NCBI GenBank assembly: GCA_027621385.1
Contig: JAQCBQ010000005.1
Span: forward strand, 1 to 33,387
From: Bacteroidota bacterium
GTDB lineage: Bacteria > Bacteroidota > Bacteroidia > CAIKAF01
Reading direction: 5' to 3'
DNA: 33,387 nucleotides
The notes beneath the pieces are model-generated. The model had not been told where the DNA came from, ran no database searches, and was given only the letters and a program-made list of their open reading frames with translations. Of this stretch, positions 17,120 through 26,698 are shown in pieces. Position numbers and translations under genes: made by a program. Within the stretch, counting starts at the first letter, position 1; every line of letters starts with the position of its first letter.

Positions 17120-17263
17120 GGGCGGCTGCCGGGCTTTCACCGGTTGTCCGCAGTTGGCAGAAGGCTGGCCCAGCGGGTTTGCGGTGGCTCCTAAAGTCGC
17201 CTCCGCACCTCGCGGGCCAGGCTCTGCCACCTTTGCGGGCAACCGTGTTCAATCCCTGCCGCA
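17120..17263 (-). repeat. Structured intergenic repeat, copy B
   Basis: On the minus strand this copy runs from TGCGGCAGGGATTGA to TGAAAGCCCGGCAGCCGCCC, sharing its ends with copies A and C but lacking their GAGGCAT lead. The central stem pairs 17141-17172 with 17214-17245 (CGGTTG with CAACCG, TGGCAG with CTGCCA, CTGGCCC with GGGCCAG), a sequence unlike the other copies yet still paired. The apex GCGGAGGC...GCC.CCGC has loop GACTTTAGGA. It sits between the convergent yidD and lycopene-cyclase genes. The rest of this 314-nt gap holds GTTTCA/TGAAAC at 17335-17351 and a 4-bp hairpin followed by six T on the minus strand (17358-17375). Confidence 0.8.
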
Positions 17264-17357
17264 AAAGAAACCGGCGTAGATTTTCTACCACCTGCACAGG
17301 CTAAACCCTTGAATTCAATGCATGCCAGGTCTTGTTTCAGAATTTGAAACCTAAGTG

Positions 17358-17375
17358 AAAAAACTTCAGTCGAAG
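17358..17375 (-). terminator. Weak candidate terminator of the carotenoid operon
   Basis: Just after the lycopene cyclase stop the minus strand reads CTTC-GACT-GAAG followed by TTTTTT. The stem is only 4 bp, so this is at best a weak intrinsic terminator; structured copy B lies about 95 nt further on. Confidence 0.3.
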
Positions 17376-17377
17376 CC

Positions 17378-18079
17378 TCAGGAATGGTGTTGGTTGCCAA
17401 CGCTTTTTAATGCCCACATGCTTGCAAAAACAATCAGGAGCAGAAGTAAGGAGTAAAACCCATCTTCCAAGGGGACGGAGCCCAAGCGAATGCCCAGATT
17501 TTCAGCATCGTTATACCATACAATAGGCAAAGCGGTGAGCACGCCGTTCACAGAAAAAAAGGGAATTAGATGCACCAACCACATCAAGCCCAGTTTCCCC
17601 ATATGTCTATTGCCCCAGAACCAACGGTGTAAAAGTAAGAGAAGCAACAAAAGGCCAAAAGTAATTCTAGGATACCAGGCATTGAAACCCAAGAAAAAGA
17701 GTCCTGCGGCGGTCAGCATCCAAATCCACCAAATGGCATTTCTGAACCGAAAAAATGGGTCTCCAAAGTACGCTTCTAAGCAGGCATAAATAAATACGGT
17801 GGCATATGGAACGGCGATAAAGAACAACCACTCTTCAATGGGAAGATGCCAGATGTAAAGCCCGGTCAAGTAGCTGGGATTAAAGCCCCAGATGCCATGA
17901 ATCGTAAACGCAATATCCCAAGGAATAAATACCAGCATTCCCATAAAAATACCGGGAAACAAATACTTCCATTGTTTGTAAAAAGCGACCTTTTTATCAA
18001 ACGACAAGACCAAGGTTGAGACCAAGGTCAACACATCCAACAGCAGATAGGTGTATTTACCTGTCCACTCGAAAATCAT
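17378..18079 (-). CDS. Lycopene cyclase, CrtYcd type (fused heterodimeric family)
   Basis: This 233-aa, strongly hydrophobic protein has about seven predicted membrane helices. It contains two half-domains, each with the family's Pro-x-Glu-Glu/Asp signature: PIEEWLFFIAVPY near residue 80 and PLEDGFYSLLLL near residue 205. That matches a fusion of the CrtYc and CrtYd halves, as in the N-terminal part of fungal bifunctional cyclase/synthase enzymes. The reaction is cyclisation of lycopene to beta-carotene. The start ATG overlaps the crtB stop (ATGA), so translation is coupled. It is the last gene of the crt operon. The family is clear; whether it makes two rings (beta-carotene) or one cannot be read from sequence, though a downstream-acting hydroxylase in the same operon suggests beta-carotene. 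Confidence 0.9.
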   Translation of the reverse strand: MIFEWTGKYTYLLLDVLTLVSTLVLSFDKKVAFYKQWKYLFPGIFMGMLVFIPWDIAFTIHGIWGFNPSYLTGLYIWHLPIEEWLFFIAVPYATVFIYACLEAYFGDPFFRFRNAIWWIWMLTAAGLFFLGFNAWYPRITFGLLLLLLLLHRWFWGNRHMGKLGLMWLVHLIPFFSVNGVLTALPIVWYNDAENLGIRLGSVPLEDGFYSLLLLLIVFASMWALKSVGNQHHS

Positions 18080-18915
18080 AGCATATTCATGGAATGCCGG
18101 GCGAAAGAACGCAACAGGATGCTCACCTTTCGAGCATTGTTAATTCGAATGCGCTCCTGCATAATTCGTTCAGGTTGAATGGCCTTTATTTTTCGGAACA
18201 ATTTAGTGTAGTACCGGTACGCCAGGTAAACTCCAATTTGTGCTCCTTTAGGTAAGCGACGAATGCCCTCTAAAGCATGGTCAAAATCCTTTTGAATATC
18301 GGCTTCAATTTCCTTTTTGGCCGACAAATTGAAAGCGGTCCAATTCAAATTCGGGAAATACACTCGTCCTCTGGATTGGTAATCATCGCCCATATCGCGT
18401 AAAAAATTCACCTTTTGAAAAGCGGCACCTAAGCTTTTTGCATGGGGCTCGAGCTGCTGGTACAATTCCTTATTGCGTTCGCAGAAAACCTGCAGGCACA
18501 TCAATCCAACCACTTCAGCAGACCCATAAATATAGGTTTCGTAGCTTTTTTGATCGTGGCTGTTTTCATCGATATCCATTTCCATGCTGTACAAAAAGGC
18601 TTCAATCAATGAATGATCTATGTTGTATTCATTTACGGCCAGCTGAAAGGCATGGAGGACTGGGTTCAGGCTAATTTTACGTTCAATCGCCAACCAGGTT
18701 TCGCGTTTAAACTCATCTAACAGCATTCGTTTGTCGTGCTCGTGAAAGGTATCTACAATTTCATCGGCAAAACGCACAAAGCCATAAATGGAATATACGG
18801 GGGTTTGGAATTTGGGAGCCAACATACGTATTCCCAGCGAAAACGATGTGCTGTAGCGGCGCGTAATGTGGCGGCTACATTCTTGTACGGTTAAATTATA
18901 CAGTGGGATGCTCAT
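18076..18915 (-). CDS. crtB: Phytoene synthase
   Basis: This 279-aa enzyme joins two geranylgeranyl diphosphates head-to-head to 15-cis-phytoene. Squalene/phytoene synthase motifs are present: RRYSTSFSLGIRML near residue 20, the first Asp-rich motif in YGFVRFADEIVDT (about 44-56) and the second in NFLRDMGDDYQSRGRVYFP (about 169-187). No squalene-synthase C-terminal anchor is seen. It overlaps the end of crtI by 20 nt and ends in an ATGA overlap with the cyclase. The geranylgeranyl diphosphate synthase (crtE) that would feed it is not in the window. Confidence 0.96.
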   Translation of the reverse strand: MSIPLYNLTVQECSRHITRRYSTSFSLGIRMLAPKFQTPVYSIYGFVRFADEIVDTFHEHDKRMLLDEFKRETWLAIERKISLNPVLHAFQLAVNEYNIDHSLIEAFLYSMEMDIDENSHDQKSYETYIYGSAEVVGLMCLQVFCERNKELYQQLEPHAKSLGAAFQKVNFLRDMGDDYQSRGRVYFPNLNWTAFNLSAKKEIEADIQKDFDHALEGIRRLPKGAQIGVYLAYRYYTKLFRKIKAIQPERIMQERIRINNARKVSILLRSFARHSMNML

Positions 18916-20377
18916 GTTGAATGCGTTCGGTGACTAATTTTGAACTAATGACAACGATGGGAAGGCCTGTTCCTGGAATGGTACTGGCGCCCACGTAATA
19001 TAAATTATTGAGAGATTCGTCTTTGTTGGCTGGCCTGAATGCCCCAATTTGATTTAGGCCGTGTGCCAAGCCCAAACCACTTCCACGGTATAAATTGAAG
19101 GTGTTTTGCCATTCATCGGGCGGCATTACCCGACGTACTTCCGTATTTCCGGCCAAATCAAAACCGGTACGCTCCGATAAATCAGCGATGATGGTGTCGG
19201 CAAGTTGATTTGCATCTGACCAATCTGGCTTAAACCGTAAGTCAGGAACCGGACATAAAATGAAAATATTTTCACAGCCTTCCGGGGCGCAAGCCGCATC
19301 GCTTTTTGAAGAAACATTCACATAATAATAGGGCTTTTCAGGGTTCACAGAAAGCTTAAAAATCTTATCTGCATACTCTTGAAAATTGGTACCCAAAAAA
19401 TAATTATGATGGTGCAAACCTTCCACCTTTCCTTTTACTCCCAAATAAATGGTGAAGGGACTTAAGGTCCAATCCATCTTATCGAGAGCCTTTTCATTGA
19501 ATTTAGGTCGTCCAAGCAATTTACCGCGAAAGGATGCCGCATCTGAATTAATCACAAACACATCGGCCGTGTACCTATTTCCATGTTGATCTTCCACGGC
19601 GTTCACCTTACCATTGGTTTCGTGTACGCGAACGATTTCTGTTTCGTATTTGAATTCAACACCACGCCGTTTCAATTCTTCTACCAACTTCGTTGTAATG
19701 GTATACATTCCTCCTTTTACACTCCAGTATCCATCGTGTTGCAGTTCAGTATAATTCAACAATTTATATACGGCAGGAGTATCAAAGGGGGTAGCCCCAA
19801 GAAAAAAGGCAACTAGGCTAAAAATCACCTTCACTTCATGCGAATCGAAATGATTGTCCAATTCAGACCACATAGAGCGAAACATAGCCGGGGCATGTTT
19901 CCAGGGTACCCCAGCCATCGACATCAGGTAATCGAGTTTGCCGTTGAAGTTTTTCTTTACAATTCGATATTCTGTATCGTGAAAAATTTCTTTTGCCCCA
20001 GCCAAGTAGCGTTGGCATTTCTTGACAAAATCGGGTTCAATGTCTTGAAATTCTTGAGCCAGTTTTTCCAATTCTCGAAAGATTTGAAACTTTCGGTCGC
20101 TGCCGGCAAAATTGACAGTGTAAAGGGGAGACAGCTGTTGGTAGGTCAACGGGTTCTCCATGTTGCAAGAGGAAAAGAGTTCATCAAACTCGTAACTCAT
20201 GGAGAAAAAAGACGGCCCAAGGTCGAAGGTGTATCCCTTTTCAGAGTAAGTATTTAGGCGGCCACCGGGAGTGTTGTGTTTTTCAACGATGCGAACCTGA
20301 TATCCGAGCGTGGTTAATCTCAAGGCTGTTGAAAGGCCTCCAAGACCAGAACCAACTATAATTGCATTCTTTTTCAC
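18896..20377 (-). CDS. crtI: Phytoene desaturase
   Basis: This 493-aa flavoprotein would desaturate phytoene stepwise to lycopene. The N-terminus carries the FAD-binding Rossmann motif IIVGSGLGGLSTALRL followed by VRIVEKHNTPGGRLNT and DLGPSFFSM. The C-terminus carries the CrtI signature LYYVGASTIPGTGLPIVV. The length is standard for bacterial CrtI. Its start overlaps the crtZ stop by 4 nt (ATGA), and crtB overlaps its end by 20 nt. A CrtN or CrtD-type desaturase is a formal alternative, but coupling to crtB and a cyclase argues for phytoene as the substrate. Confidence 0.95.
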   Translation of the reverse strand: MKKNAIIVGSGLGGLSTALRLTTLGYQVRIVEKHNTPGGRLNTYSEKGYTFDLGPSFFSMSYEFDELFSSCNMENPLTYQQLSPLYTVNFAGSDRKFQIFRELEKLAQEFQDIEPDFVKKCQRYLAGAKEIFHDTEYRIVKKNFNGKLDYLMSMAGVPWKHAPAMFRSMWSELDNHFDSHEVKVIFSLVAFFLGATPFDTPAVYKLLNYTELQHDGYWSVKGGMYTITTKLVEELKRRGVEFKYETEIVRVHETNGKVNAVEDQHGNRYTADVFVINSDAASFRGKLLGRPKFNEKALDKMDWTLSPFTIYLGVKGKVEGLHHHNYFLGTNFQEYADKIFKLSVNPEKPYYYVNVSSKSDAACAPEGCENIFILCPVPDLRFKPDWSDANQLADTIIADLSERTGFDLAGNTEVRRVMPPDEWQNTFNLYRGSGLGLAHGLNQIGAFRPANKDESLNNLYYVGASTIPGTGLPIVVISSKLVTERIQHEHPTV

Positions 20378-20871
20378 AAGGTTGAATTGTTAGAATTTAA
20401 GGGATAAGTACGGGACAATTTAGAACTTTGTTTTGGCCAATACTTTGATTTAACGAATAAAAATCCAAAGGCTTCTCCATTTTCCTTACCCAAGCTTTTG
20501 TGGTGAATTTTATGCGCCTTTCGAAGCGCGAGCAAATATGGATTTTGGGTATGCTTAAACCATGAAAAGCGTTGATGAACAAAAATATCATGCACAAAAA
20601 AGTAAGCGGCGCCATAACCGGCAATACCCAGGCCGGCAGAAAATCTCCAATCCATATGTTCAGACCCACTTACAATTAAAACCATAGAAAGCAGAGCAAA
20701 TACAACCCCAAACACATCGTTCAATTCGAACCTCTTGTACTTTGGGGTGTGGTGGTCCTTGTGCAATGACCACAGAAATCCGTGCATAATGTACTTATGC
20801 GTAAACCAAGCCACTCCCTCCCAAAGGATGAAAAAGAAAAGAAACACCAAAATATGCAACCACCAAGTCAT
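20374..20871 (-). CDS. crtZ: Beta-carotene 3-hydroxylase
   Basis: This 165-aa membrane enzyme of the fatty-acid-hydroxylase superfamily would add 3- and 3'-hydroxyls to beta-carotene to give zeaxanthin. Four His clusters for the di-iron site are visible: HKYIMH (about 26-31), HKDHH (about 38-42), HDIFVH (about 93-98) and HKIHH (about 116-120). About four membrane helices separate them. It is the first gene of the operon, 63 nt downstream of the dihydroorotase-like gene on the same strand. No perfect -7 box is seen in the gap (TATTTTG near 20908 is one base short), so read-through from the upstream pair is possible. Confidence 0.95.
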   Translation of the reverse strand: MTWWLHILVFLFFFILWEGVAWFTHKYIMHGFLWSLHKDHHTPKYKRFELNDVFGVVFALLSMVLIVSGSEHMDWRFSAGLGIAGYGAAYFFVHDIFVHQRFSWFKHTQNPYLLALRKAHKIHHKSLGKENGEAFGFLFVKSKYWPKQSSKLSRTYPLNSNNSTL

Positions 20872-20934
20872 GGGTAAAATATCTGTTTTTGTAACAAAAT
20901 AGAAAAGAAAATGTTCTCGAATTTGAGCATCAAA

Positions 20935-22182
20935 CTAGTTCAAGGGGTAAAGTTTATTCTTCAACATTCTGCCTTCTATTTGACCAGAAAGCATTTGATT
21001 TTCCCAAGGGGATTTTGATTCAGCAGGGGTATGGCCTTCCGGATTCCAAAATGTAAATTCGGCATCCATACCTTCCTCTATCCGTTGCTCTGCAAGACCT
21101 AAGGCTTTTCTTCCTCCAATGGAAATGACCTGCACGAACTCAGAGGGGCTCATTCGTTCTTTGAGTTTGGTCCAAGCGGCTAGGGTAAAATTAGCTAGAG
21201 TAGATTGGCCAAAAGGTACCATTGGGAAAGGTAAATCGATGGCATCGGGGTGCCAAGGCCTATGGTCGCTGCACAGAAACGAAATCAGTCCAGATTTAAA
21301 GGCTTGGAACCAGTTATCTAAAGAGAGCTCGGGAGCCAAGGGCGGCCAAAACTTAAACTGCTCTGAAAAGTCTTGCATGGCAGAATCAGACCACCAGAAG
21401 TACTGTGGTGCTGTACCCAGTATTACTTCGTTTGAGAATTTTGAATTCGGGATGTTCATGGTGGATGACAAGAGCGGATACACCATTTTTTTATTGGTGT
21501 ATTCGGCCAAATTTGATAGATTTTGAAGGTACTCACTTTCTACAAAATTGGGCATTCCATCCAGCCCCATGGTTAAAGCCGATACTCCTTCCCAAATCTG
21601 ATAATTCCTTCCAAAATCAGGCTCGGGCAACACATTCCATAGGTGGTGGTTCGGCATAATGGAGGTGTATTTTGCTGCTTCAAGTGCCAATGCCGTCTTC
21701 GCATGATTGGGAAATCCGTCGGTAAAACCGACTGCACCTGCCTGAGCATACATCCCATAATTAACCATCCTTTTGCCTTCCAAATGTTGAGAAAGTGGTG
21801 CAAAAGCCAAGGCATTAACCGCTTCAATTCCAGAAGGAAATGGATTAAATTCCATTCCATTCATGGGTTCAGAGGCCTGCATTTTAGATGGACTTAAGGC
21901 CAGGGTGGTAATTCCTGATTTCTCCACCTGAACCATCCAATCCGCAACAGATTGATGGTGTTCTTCACCTGCCTTTGCCCCATGATTCCATGGATCAACC
22001 CAACCCGGAGAAATGCAATGGAACTGCTGGTAAACTCTTGCATCATTAGGAAATTCCTGAATATCCACTGCCATTTTCACTACCCTACCCTCTTCCACCA
22101 ATACATCAACCACTTGATCATTCCAAGAAGATTGAGGGTCGGTTACTTTCACATTTTTAATGAGGTAAATTGTATCGTTCAT
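20935..22182 (-). CDS. Dihydroorotase-like amidohydrolase with altered metal site
   Basis: I start this protein (about 415 aa) at the ATG at 22182, which forms an ATGA overlap with the BatA-type stop; the longer frame uses a GTG at 22191. The amidohydrolase/dihydroorotase fold is recognisable: ISPGWVDPWNHGAKAGEEHH, GITTLALSP, GAVGFTDG, MPNHHLW and CSDHRPWHPD near residue 305, with a C-terminal composite strand (GRKALGLAEQRIEEGMDAEF). In active type I dihydroorotases the first block reads DxHxH; here it is DPWNH, so one of two metal-binding His is Trp. The late Asp (SDH) is kept. It may be non-catalytic, as are some dihydroorotase homologues that scaffold aspartate transcarbamoylase. The true pyrC is not in the window. 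Function beyond the fold is uncertain. Confidence 0.85.
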   Translation of the reverse strand: MNDTIYLIKNVKVTDPQSSWNDQVVDVLVEEGRVVKMAVDIQEFPNDARVYQQFHCISPGWVDPWNHGAKAGEEHHQSVADWMVQVEKSGITTLALSPSKMQASEPMNGMEFNPFPSGIEAVNALAFAPLSQHLEGKRMVNYGMYAQAGAVGFTDGFPNHAKTALALEAAKYTSIMPNHHLWNVLPEPDFGRNYQIWEGVSALTMGLDGMPNFVESEYLQNLSNLAEYTNKKMVYPLLSSTMNIPNSKFSNEVILGTAPQYFWWSDSAMQDFSEQFKFWPPLAPELSLDNWFQAFKSGLISFLCSDHRPWHPDAIDLPFPMVPFGQSTLANFTLAAWTKLKERMSPSEFVQVISIGGRKALGLAEQRIEEGMDAEFTFWNPEGHTPAESKSPWENQMLSGQIEGRMLKNKLYPLN

Positions 22183-24194
22183 CGATTCCACATTTTAAAC
22201 CAGAAAATTTCCAAAGCAAGGAAAAATAAGGCGAATAGAATCAGCCAGAATTGAAGATTCAATGGACCTTGCTGAGAAGCCCCTTCCCAATCTTTGGATT
22301 GAGCAATGCTAAATTGTTCTGCCAAATTCTGCCGTTCAAGGGTTGAATTCAGGCTGTCGGAGGTCAAAAAAACCAATTCTGATTCATTTGCCGGAAGTGA
22401 AACACCAAATATGCCTACGGTATCTGCCCCCAACGAAACCAGATATAAGCCTGGTCCAAGATTCCCCTTTCCCGGTCTTAGCTCATCCATCCTTCCCTTT
22501 GGAGTTCTTAAACCGAGCCATGATTCGTCTGGTCTTTGCCAGGGAGAAAAAGAATAAACAGGATCTTTAGTGTTTTCAGATTTAGGAACTATAATCACAA
22601 CATCGGCATCGGAATTGAAGTGCCACAAAGCTTTAAACGTAGCTTGGTAAGCCATTTTCAAGGCCAAGGGAACAAACAAAGGGTGTTGGACAAACTCATT
22701 TCCCTCCTGACTTAAATCCATAGAAAACACCCAATGCTGTTGTGCGTTTTGGGTTGATTTCAATACCGATACCACCGGCAATCCGTCTTCTGTGCTCAGC
22801 AGAATTTGTTTGCTTAATCCTGTGCTGATTTTGGCAGAAGGCACCACCCTTGGCAACTTCATATCTGGATCTTGTCTGGAAAAAACGTCGGCATAAAATG
22901 GGTTGGAGGGGTCAGGAGGAGCCAAAGAAATAGGTTGGCCATTCATCGCTTCAACTGCAAAATTGAGGCCCTGTTCCATTTTGAGTCCTTGACCATTTTT
23001 TGAAAAAACCCATGCCACTGTGGTGCCCTGTTCTGATTTTTGCTTTAACAGTCCTAGAATTCCACTCGATAAATTTTTTGGCCCATTTACTAAAATCAGG
23101 TCTGCACCTTCTATGCTGCTCAGAGAAACGGAGCTTTCTGAGCTCACTGAATAATCGATGAGAGCGTCCGAGCGAAATAACCGTTCAAAAGAGGTAGTTG
23201 CTTGTGTTCCTCTAAGCTCAAATACCTTAATTTTTGAACCGGCGTAAAAACCAAAATCCATTCTATTGTCTCCTGAAAATGGATCTGCATCCAAATACAC
23301 CGAGCCAAAAGACCAGCCGGAATGTTCTAATCGCGCCTTAAAGGAAATCTGCTGAGTGGAGTTTGGCGGAATAGTACTATTAACCGGAGGGAGCTCTCGG
23401 TTTGACAGATTAAAAAACACCTGTACGTCTTCCAGTGCTTCGGTCCCATGATTTCGTATTAATGCAGCGAATTCAACTTCAGTTCCGGCCAACAGAATAG
23501 GTGAGGCTACCCAAACAGAATCAATAGAAATATTTGGAACGGCCTCGACCGAAATGGGCAACAATGAAATTTGCCCAAGCGAATCTGTAGCGGTTGGAAA
23601 AGGCAGCATATTCCGTTGGAAATCTGACACAATGAGGCGCCCGAGGGGAGACGTTTCATCAGGCAGAGATAAGCGTTGGCGTTGGATGACCTCTGAAATG
23701 GTCCGGGAGGGGGCTCCTCCCGCAATTTGATTTAACCGTTGGAGTGCCTGAGATTTGGAAACAAACATTTGGTCTGAAGCAAAAAATTCACCTGTAAGAA
23801 TTTGAATTTTAGCTTCATCTGGCAAGGAATGAATGTAGGCTCTAACGCGCTGAATGGATTCCTGCAATCCATCGCCCGCCGCATTTGAAGCCAACAGTAA
23901 GCTGGGAGAGTTATCTAAAAAAATAGAATATTGCTGTGGTTTTGATTGAGCATTTGGGTTAAACGTTGGGGCTGCGAAGAATAGAATCAGAGCAGCGAGT
24001 GCCAGGATTCTACTGAGCAGAATTAATCGATGTTTTAACTTATTTCGTTGTTGTTCTTCTTCCTTTAACCTAGATAAGGTTAACACATTTGGGAAAGGAA
24101 GAACCTTATATCGCCGTAAGTTTACTAAGTGTAAAATTAAAGGAACAACCAATAGCGGGAGAAACCACAAGGCCGTAGGCTGCTGAAAATGCAT
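22179..24194 (-). CDS. BatA-type membrane protein with N-terminal double-transmembrane domain
   Basis: I start this protein (about 671 aa) at 24194, giving MHFQQPTALWFLPLLVVPL, which fits the usual N-terminus of this Bacteroidota family. The longer frame from 24284 would begin inside the gyrB terminator. Two N-terminal helices flank the basic loop HLVNLRRYK and the KLKHRLILLSRILALAALIL segment. A VWA-like domain follows with IFLDNSPSLL, a degenerate MIDAS (D-N-S-P-S). The bulk is a periplasmic beta-rich region of unknown function with a single C-terminal helix (FWLILFALFFLALEIFWF). Relatives are linked with Bat (aerotolerance) proteins. It is translationally coupled to the dihydroorotase-like gene; from memory this gene pair recurs in Bacteroidota. 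Substrate and partner are unknown. Confidence 0.85.
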   Translation of the reverse strand: MHFQQPTALWFLPLLVVPLILHLVNLRRYKVLPFPNVLTLSRLKEEEQQRNKLKHRLILLSRILALAALILFFAAPTFNPNAQSKPQQYSIFLDNSPSLLLASNAAGDGLQESIQRVRAYIHSLPDEAKIQILTGEFFASDQMFVSKSQALQRLNQIAGGAPSRTISEVIQRQRLSLPDETSPLGRLIVSDFQRNMLPFPTATDSLGQISLLPISVEAVPNISIDSVWVASPILLAGTEVEFAALIRNHGTEALEDVQVFFNLSNRELPPVNSTIPPNSTQQISFKARLEHSGWSFGSVYLDADPFSGDNRMDFGFYAGSKIKVFELRGTQATTSFERLFRSDALIDYSVSSESSVSLSSIEGADLILVNGPKNLSSGILGLLKQKSEQGTTVAWVFSKNGQGLKMEQGLNFAVEAMNGQPISLAPPDPSNPFYADVFSRQDPDMKLPRVVPSAKISTGLSKQILLSTEDGLPVVSVLKSTQNAQQHWVFSMDLSQEGNEFVQHPLFVPLALKMAYQATFKALWHFNSDADVVIIVPKSENTKDPVYSFSPWQRPDESWLGLRTPKGRMDELRPGKGNLGPGLYLVSLGADTVGIFGVSLPANESELVFLTSDSLNSTLERQNLAEQFSIAQSKDWEGASQQGPLNLQFWLILFALFFLALEIFWFKMWNR

Positions 24195-24197
24195 AAT

Positions 24198-24205
24198 CAA
24201 AGGTA
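24198..24205 (-). promoter_or_regulatory. -7 promoter element for the BatA-type/dihydroorotase-like operon
   Basis: The minus strand reads TACCTTTG, a perfect TAnnTTTG, just 3 nt before the start codon at 24194. The gyrB terminator T-tract ends about 47 nt upstream, so this unit needs its own promoter, and this is the only match in the gap. Transcription would begin at about the ATG. Confidence 0.5.
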
Positions 24206-24251
24206 CAATTAATAAAGAAACGGGGAGAGATAGTGGAAGCGGGTATTCCTC

Positions 24252-24300
24252 AAAAAAATCAAAAAGAAGCCGATTGAAATCCATTGAGATTCCAATCGGC
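24252..24300 (-). terminator. Intrinsic terminator of gyrB
   Basis: On the minus strand, 41 nt after the gyrB stop, GCCGATTGgAATC pairs with GATTtCAATCGGC (24300 to 24269) around a short loop, followed by TTCTTTTTGATTTTTTT. A GC-ended stem plus a long T-tract is a textbook Rho-independent terminator. Confidence 0.85.
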
Positions 24301-24340
24301 GGTATAAGAGGTAGCTGAGATGTGGGGGCCTTAATTGGCT

Positions 24341-26305
<1,965 letters not shown>

Positions 26306-26324
26306 TCAAACAACATTATTCCCA

Positions 26325-26332
26325 CAAATATA
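26325..26332 (-). promoter_or_regulatory. -7 promoter element for gyrB
   Basis: The minus strand reads TATATTTG, a perfect TAnnTTTG, ending 22 nt before the gyrB start codon. It predicts a leader of about 18 nt. No clear -33 TTG is seen. The remaining 200 nt up to copy C show no gene. Confidence 0.6.
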
Positions 26333-26537
26333 CAGATAACCACAGCCTAAACTTCCCATAATTTGAATCAATTGACCTTATTTTTCAACAATTTTTCAGC
26401 AATTTCAATTAAAAAACCGACTTTGCATACGAGGGGCTGATGGGAGGGAAATTTGTTGGTGTTCAATGGGCAAATGGATTGGATTAAATTGGGAGGGGTT
26501 TGGTTCGGTTTTCGTCTTGTGTCCGGAGATTGGTCTT

Positions 26538-26687
26538 GAGGCATTGCGGCAGGGATTGAGCCAGGTAGACCAACGGTCGGCAGCCCCTCTGACCGCGCGG
26601 CGCGGAGGCGACCTTGGGAGCCCACGCAAGCCCGCTGGACAGAAGGGCTGCCGCTGTTGGCTACCGGTGAAAGCCCGGCAGCCGCCC
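26538..26687 (+). repeat. Structured intergenic repeat, copy C
   Basis: Copy C shares with copy A the 20-nt lead GAGGCATTGCGGCAGGGATT, the apical core GCGGAGGCGACCTTGGGAGC and the close TGAAAGCCCG...GCCGCCC. Its central stem pairs GGTAG (26564-26568) with CTACC (26661-26665), CCAAC with GTTGG, and CGGCAGCCC (26578-26586) with GGGCTGCCG (26645-26653), a sequence different from A and B. It ends 11 nt before the last base of the ketosynthase gene, so in antisense orientation it would be the first structure met by transcripts leaving the biotin operon. Confidence 0.8.
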
Positions 26688-26698
26688 AACACATTTGC

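Noticed and set aside
19838-20257. 139-codon plus-strand frame opposite crtI
   Set aside because: The opposite strand encodes a clear phytoene desaturase with intact motifs, and no promoter or family match supports the shadow frame.
24195-24284. Longer N-terminus of the BatA-type protein starting at 24284
   Set aside because: It would begin inside the gyrB terminator hairpin, and the family normally begins with the M-x-F-x-x-PTALWFLPL helix found at 24194.
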